Below are positions 15,216-19,453 of a stretch of 19,453 nt of DNA, in pieces. The translations under genes were made by a program, and so were the position numbers. Each line of letters starts with the position of its first letter. The stretch's first letter is position 1. This DNA comes from DAOTXK01 sp034435395. Lineage in GTDB: Bacteria > Chloroflexota > Anaerolineae > Aggregatilineales > Ch27. The notes under the pieces were generated by a model. It had not been told where the DNA came from. It searched no databases and saw nothing but the letters and a program-made list of their open reading frames with translations. The stretch spans positions 1 to 19,453 of the forward strand of contig DAOTXK010000343.1 in assembly GCA_034435395.1 (NCBI GenBank), in the 5' to 3' direction.

Positions 15216-16925
15216 CTAGTCAATCCACAAATCCACGACCCGAAATTCATCCACATCTATCAGGCCGACATCGGTGAGTTTGAGACTGGGTATTACCTCC
15301 AGCGCCATGAAGCTCATGGCCATGAATGGATCATGTAGTGGCGAACCCATGTGGTGACCGGCGTCGATCAGCCGATCGATAGCTTCCCGCACTTCATGGA
15401 TAGGGCGCGGACTCATCAGACCGCCAATCGGCAAGGGCAACTCGGCCAGCACCTGCCGCCCCTCCACCGCGGCCAGTCCGCCGCCCATCTCGCCGATTCG
15501 ATGCGCCGCGGCCATCATGCTATCGTCGTCCACCCCGATGACCACGAGATTGTGATGATCGTGGGCCACTGTCCCGGCAATGGCCCCCCGCTGGAGGCCG
15601 ATGCCATGGATCAAGCCCTTGCCGATGTTGCCGCTGGCGTGGTGGCGCTCGATGACGGCCATCTTGATAATGTCCCGCTCCACGTCGCTGACGGCGTAAC
15701 CATCTTCAATCGTGATCTCCTCGATTAAATGCTCGGTCACCAACTGGTCAGGGATGCTGCCGATCACTCTGGCGCGCCGCCCTTCCGCGGGCATGGCAAA
15801 GTCAACCTTCTCCCAGCGCACATTCATCGAATGACGGAGGCGCGCCGATTTGATCTTGGGCAGGTTGGCCACGATCTGACCGTTTTCGGCCACCAACTGA
15901 CCACCGCGATAGACCATTTCCGCCTGTAGATTGTTGAGATCGCTGAAAACCACCATATCCGCGCGCCGCCCAGGGGCAATCACGCCACGATCGCGCAGGT
16001 TAAAATAGGCCGCCGTATTGAGCGTGGCCATCCGGATGGCCGTAACCGGATCGATTCCGTGGGCGATGGCCACCCGCACCATATAATCAATCGATCCCTG
16101 ATCCAGCAAATCGCCGGGCTGGCGGTCGTCGGTGCAGAACATGATATGGCGGCTGTTGCTCTCGGTGATCATCGGCAACAAGGCGTGCAGATTATGCGCA
16201 TTGGTGGCCTCGCGGATGAAGATGTGCATCCCCAAACGAAGTTTCTCCAAAGCTTCATCAACGGTGACGCTCTCGTGGTCGCTGCGGATGCCGGCGGCCA
16301 CATAGGCATTAAGCGGCCGGCCCCTCAGCCCTGGACAGTGGCCGTCCAGCGTCAGATTCTTAAAAAGCTCGATCTTATCCAGAACGTCTTTCTCCCCCCG
16401 GACAACGCCAGGGTAATTCATCATTTCCGCCAGACCCAGCACCCAGGGGTTGCTCATCAGCGGTTCCAGATCATACGCTTCCAGATAGGCCCCCGTGGTT
16501 TCCATGTGAGTCGCCGGGACACAACTGGAAGCCATGACGTACATGCTCACCGGGCTGTCTTGGGCCGCATCCAGCATGAACCGGATACCCTCCAGCCCCA
16601 GCACATTGGCGATCTCGTGAGGGTCGGTGACCAGACTGGTCACACCGCGCGCCAAGACAGCCCGGAAGAACTCCGGCGGCGTGCACAAACTGCTCTCAAT
16701 ATGCACGTGGGCGTCGATAAACCCAGGGCACACATACCGGCCTTGCAGATCAACGACCTTGCTGCCCTCGTACCCGCCCCCCAGCGCCGCTACCCAGCTC
16801 CGCTTGACCACAATGTCGGCAGGTTCGATCTCGCCAGTAAACACATTGACCAGCTGTGCGTTCCGCAACACCAGGTCAGCAGGTACCTCCCCCCGTGCCA
16901 CTCTGATCAATTCTGATAACTCCAT
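15216..16925 (-). CDS. ade: Adenine deaminase
   Basis: Adenine deaminase (the bacterial COG1001 type, related to amidohydrolases and unlike eukaryotic ADA) converts adenine to hypoxanthine and ammonia. The 569-residue product shows the family's PGFIDAHVHIESSLCTP (67-83; metal ligands H73 and H75), TDPHEIANVLG, DGHCPGLRG, SDHESVT and FCTDDRQPGDL motifs, and a full-length C-terminal domain with GGGLAAVEG and DPFMAMSFMALEVIP. The ATG at 16925 has no good ribosome site, only a weak purine context. It lies 117 bases after the hyuA stop. It feeds adenine into the hypoxanthine/xanthine branch and so belongs at the entry of the purine-catabolic set. Identification is secure; a salvage-only role is possible but less likely here. 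Confidence 0.96.
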   Translation of the reverse strand: MELSELIRVARGEVPADLVLRNAQLVNVFTGEIEPADIVVKRSWVAALGGGYEGSKVVDLQGRYVCPGFIDAHVHIESSLCTPPEFFRAVLARGVTSLVTDPHEIANVLGLEGIRFMLDAAQDSPVSMYVMASSCVPATHMETTGAYLEAYDLEPLMSNPWVLGLAEMMNYPGVVRGEKDVLDKIELFKNLTLDGHCPGLRGRPLNAYVAAGIRSDHESVTVDEALEKLRLGMHIFIREATNAHNLHALLPMITESNSRHIMFCTDDRQPGDLLDQGSIDYMVRVAIAHGIDPVTAIRMATLNTAAYFNLRDRGVIAPGRRADMVVFSDLNNLQAEMVYRGGQLVAENGQIVANLPKIKSARLRHSMNVRWEKVDFAMPAEGRRARVIGSIPDQLVTEHLIEEITIEDGYAVSDVERDIIKMAVIERHHASGNIGKGLIHGIGLQRGAIAGTVAHDHHNLVVIGVDDDSMMAAAHRIGEMGGGLAAVEGRQVLAELPLPIGGLMSPRPIHEVREAIDRLIDAGHHMGSPLHDPFMAMSFMALEVIPSLKLTDVGLIDVDEFRVVDLWID

Positions 16926-16997
16926 GGTCGTTGGGCGGCATTCGGTTCCGGGCCGATTTTCTCACCAGTTGCCGATCACCAGCCATGAGCGGCTCAG

Positions 16998-17014
16998 GTT
17001 CACCGAAAATGAAC
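16998..17014. repeat. Short inverted repeat between hyuA and ade
   Basis: GTTCA and TGAAC flank a 7-base A-rich spacer in the 117-base gap between hyuA and ade. It could be a small operator or a weak hairpin. The five-base arms are short enough to arise by chance, and the rest of the gap shows no convincing promoter or terminator. Confidence 0.15.
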
Positions 17015-17042
17015 AACGGACCAGCCGCCTGCCTCCTTTCAT

Positions 17043-18437
17043 CTACTTCGGCGCAAGAGACACCCCACCGGCCAGGAACCGACCCCGCCCGGCCCGCCCG
17101 AAGCATGCGCCATCCTCGACGATGACCTCGCCCCGGCTTAACACCGTGCGCACTCTGCCGCGCACGATCATGCCTTCATACGGGCTGTACCCGGCCCGGT
17201 AGTGCAGCGCCTCGGGCCGTATGGGGATGTGAGGCTCTGGATCATAGATCACCAGATCGGCGTCGCTGCCCGGCATGATCGTGCCTTTGCGAGGATAAAG
17301 CCCAAACAACCGCGCCGGATTCTCCGACAACAACTGCACCAGACGAGGCACGCCAACCGCCTGCTCGAAAGTGGTATACATCAGAGGCAACAGCGTTTCC
17401 ACGCCGGGAAGCCCTCCTGGCGTCCGGGTGAAGTCCGGATGCGCCAGCTTCTGCTCCAGCGAATAATCGCAGCTATCGGTGGACAACACGTCGACCATGC
17501 CGGATGAAACATAATGCTTCAGGCGCTGGGTATGGTGATGGCAGCGCAGCGGCGGTTGGAGGATGTAATGCGCGGCATGGGCTTCGTTATAGACGCCGTC
17601 GTGCAAGAGGAGGTACTGGGGGCAGGTCTCACAGAACACCTGATCCCAAAGCCCCTCCCGGCTGCGGACCCGATCCACCTCGTCGATGGCCATCTCTGTT
17701 GAGCAATGAACGATGTATACCCTGGCCCTGGCCAGCGACGCCAGATACAACACCCGGTGTACGGCCTCAGCTTCTGCCTCCTCCGGGCGGCTCTGCCCAT
17801 GATAGGCCCAGCCGGTCTGGCCCTGCTCAACCAGGCGCTGCGTGGCCTCGGTGACTATGCTGTCGTTTTCACAGTGCACCATCACCATCATGCCTTCCGG
17901 CATGGCGCGGAAGACGCGCAACAGGGCAGCATCATCGACATAGTAGTTGGGGCGGTAGGTGGTGAACAGCTTGATGCTGGGAACTCCCAGTTCCATCAGT
18001 TGCGTCAGGCTGGCGCGCAACGCGTCCGGATCGCCCTCCGGGTTCAGAATGACCATGTGCAACGCATAGTCAATCACCGCATCAGTCGCCTCTCGCTGGC
18101 GCGCGGCCAGCGCTTCGGCGAAGGGCCGACCTACGATCTGGTTGGCGAAATCGATCACGGTGGTGACGCCGCCAAATGCAGCCGCCCGCGTGCCGACCTC
18201 CCAATCGTCCACCGTCCGGTAAATGCCGGTGTCCAGCATGATATGCGTATGGGCGTCAATAATGCCGGGGAGAACATAACACCCCTGGGCATCCACGATC
18301 CGTCCCGCACGCACGCCAGCGTCAGGGGATATGATCCCCGCGATGCGTTCGCCCTCGACTAAAACGTCGGCCTGCAAGACCTGTCCTCCAGCGACCACCC
18401 GGCCACCGGTGACCAGAGTCTGCCGTTCAGCGCTCAT
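17043..18437 (-). CDS. hyuA: HyuA-type dihydropyrimidinase/hydantoinase
   Basis: The 464-residue amidohydrolase opens cyclic ureides (dihydropyrimidine or hydantoin rings) by water addition. Visible motifs are PGIIDAHTHI (57-66; H63 and H65), the presumed carboxylated lysine in SIKLFTTY (K156), HCEND (H188), YIVHCSTEMA (H244) and the ETCPQYLLL block. The C-terminal GRAGRGRFL matches E. coli HyuA, from memory, as does GTRAAAFGG near 82-90. The usual TDHC of the family reads TDSCDYS here (metal Asp D321 kept, the following His replaced by Ser). The ATG at 18437 overlaps the preceding stop (ATGA). Given its neighbours the substrate is likely a purine-derived ring; the Ser change may alter it. 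Ordinary dihydropyrimidinase is the alternative. Confidence 0.9.
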   Translation of the reverse strand: MSAERQTLVTGGRVVAGGQVLQADVLVEGERIAGIISPDAGVRAGRIVDAQGCYVLPGIIDAHTHIMLDTGIYRTVDDWEVGTRAAAFGGVTTVIDFANQIVGRPFAEALAARQREATDAVIDYALHMVILNPEGDPDALRASLTQLMELGVPSIKLFTTYRPNYYVDDAALLRVFRAMPEGMMVMVHCENDSIVTEATQRLVEQGQTGWAYHGQSRPEEAEAEAVHRVLYLASLARARVYIVHCSTEMAIDEVDRVRSREGLWDQVFCETCPQYLLLHDGVYNEAHAAHYILQPPLRCHHHTQRLKHYVSSGMVDVLSTDSCDYSLEQKLAHPDFTRTPGGLPGVETLLPLMYTTFEQAVGVPRLVQLLSENPARLFGLYPRKGTIMPGSDADLVIYDPEPHIPIRPEALHYRAGYSPYEGMIVRGRVRTVLSRGEVIVEDGACFGRAGRGRFLAGGVSLAPK

Positions 18438-19453
18438 GACGCCTTCTCCACCAGCTCGCGGGCCAATCGGTTGTGCCGCTCAATCACCATCGGGAGGTCA
18501 AGCGTGGTCAGAAGCCCCTGCCGCACCACCACCCGACCATTGATCACACTGTAATCAACGTTCATCGGCGTGCAAAAAACCAGAGCCGCGACCGGATCAT
18601 GTAATGCTCCGGCAAACCCGATCTGATCCAGGCTGAACGCCACGAAGTCCGCCGCCATGCCGGGGGCCAACGCGCCGACATCATCCCGCCCCAGCACCGC
18701 TGCTCCGCCGAGCGTGGCAACCTCCAGCGCCTCCCTGGCAGACAGCCCCGCCGGATTGCCACCCACCCGCTGTAAGAGCATCGCCAGTCGCGCCTCGGCC
18801 AACAGATGGCCGCTGTCATTCGATGCCGAGCCGTCCACACCCAGCCCCACGCGGACGCGAGCATCCAGCATGGCGCGCAGCGGCGCGATACCCGACGCCA
18901 GCCGCATGTTGGAACTCGGACAGTGCGCCACACCGGTGCCGGTACGGGCAAACAGCGCGATTTCACCCGCCTCCAGCTTGACGCAGTGAGCGTGCCAGAC
19001 ATCATCCCCCACCCAGCCCACATCTTCCACGTATTCGCCAGGCCGCATGCCAAATACCTCCCGGCTGTAGGCGATGTCGTTGTCATTCTCGGCCAGATGG
19101 GTATGCAGGCGCACCCCATAACTGCGGGCCATCGCCGCCGCCTCCCGCATCAAGTCAGCCGTCACACTGAACGGAGAACATGGGGCCAGGCCCACGCGCA
19201 GCATCGAATAACGCTCAGGATTATGATAACTTTCAATTACTCGCTGCGAGTCGGCCAGAATATCGTCCTCACACTCCACTACAGAGTCCGGTGGCAGACC
19301 GCCTTTGCTCTCCCCCAGGCTCATGCTGCCGCGCATGGCCTGGAAGCGTATCCCGATCTCCTGCGCCGCCCGAATCTCGTCATCCAGCCGGCAGTCATTG
19401 GGGAAGATATACAGGTGATCGCTGGCCGTCGTGCAGCCAGAGAGGATCAGCTC
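18434..19453 (-). CDS. 8-oxoguanine deaminase-like amidohydrolase, C-terminal part (cut by window edge)
   Basis: The reading frame runs off the right edge; 339 residues are visible and the N-terminal HxH metal motif lies outside. The visible part begins ELILSGCTTASDHLYIFPND and shows RGSMSLGESKGGLPPD, SPFSVTADLM, the metal-binding HTHLAE and WHAHCV segments, HCPSSNMRLASG and VDGSASND. This set is typical of 8-oxoguanine deaminase (8-oxoguanine to urate) within the atrazine-chlorohydrolase-like group; guanine or S-adenosylhomocysteine deaminases differ at RGSMSL. An internal ATG at 19336 is not the start, because homologous sequence continues upstream. Its stop overlaps the hyuA start by four bases. 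Making urate directly would feed the ring-opening genes that follow. Confidence 0.9.
   Translation of the reverse strand, partial: ELILSGCTTASDHLYIFPNDCRLDDEIRAAQEIGIRFQAMRGSMSLGESKGGLPPDSVVECEDDILADSQRVIESYHNPERYSMLRVGLAPCSPFSVTADLMREAAAMARSYGVRLHTHLAENDNDIAYSREVFGMRPGEYVEDVGWVGDDVWHAHCVKLEAGEIALFARTGTGVAHCPSSNMRLASGIAPLRAMLDARVRVGLGVDGSASNDSGHLLAEARLAMLLQRVGGNPAGLSAREALEVATLGGAAVLGRDDVGALAPGMAADFVAFSLDQIGFAGALHDPVAALVFCTPMNVDYSVINGRVVVRQGLLTTLDLPMVIERHNRLARELVEKAS

Noticed and set aside
1..19453. Mobile element, prophage, CRISPR array or tRNA
   Set aside because: No transposase, integrase, phage gene, regularly spaced repeats or tRNA-like cloverleaf was seen on either strand.

Overview
All 20 genes I can support in this GC-rich window lie on the minus strand, so transcription runs from the right end (19453) towards the left end (1). 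Gene spacing is tight, with several 1-16 base stop/start overlaps, and no stretch of more than about 140 bases lacks a gene. I see no RNA genes, CRISPR arrays, insertion sequences or attachment sites. A full coenzyme F420 set, a split FbiB and a purine-degradation locus together suggest a Chloroflexota-type bacterium (Anaerolineae or a relative) with an anaerobic or facultative lifestyle. That taxonomic call is inference; an F420-producing actinobacterium or another phylum cannot be excluded.

The right part (about 10.8-19.5 kb) resembles the Escherichia coli ssnA/yge/hyuA purine-catabolism region. In transcription order it holds an 8-oxoguanine deaminase-like amidohydrolase (cut by the window edge), a HyuA-type dihydropyrimidinase, adenine deaminase, an aspartate-carbamoyltransferase-like protein, a YgeW-type carbamoyltransferase, carbamate kinase and a zinc-ribbon threonine-synthase-like PLP enzyme. 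The expected logic is that purine bases are deaminated, the rings are opened, and ureido intermediates are split to carbamoyl phosphate, which carbamate kinase uses to make ATP.

The middle (about 7.2-10.7 kb) is mixed: a polyprenyl-phosphate-type family 2 glycosyltransferase, a 79-residue acidic helical protein, a second fold-type-II PLP enzyme and a 228-residue protein I cannot name.

The left part (0-7.2 kb) starts with SsnA, another member of the purine cluster, and runs straight into an F420 module: NADPH:F420 oxidoreductase, CofE, a stand-alone FbiB-C-type nitroreductase, CofD and CofC. An LLM-family F420-type oxidoreductase, an XdhC-family molybdenum-enzyme maturation factor and the start of a DevT-like metallophosphoesterase follow.

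The main point of interest is the interlocking of the two modules. SsnA and XdhC, both purine-linked, bracket the F420 genes, and an LLM oxidoreductase without an assigned substrate is translationally coupled to cofC. This suggests, but does not prove, purine catabolism tied to deazaflavin redox chemistry. The two carbamoyltransferases and two PLP enzymes, none carrying standard biosynthetic signatures in biosynthetic surroundings, may be the lower-pathway enzymes.
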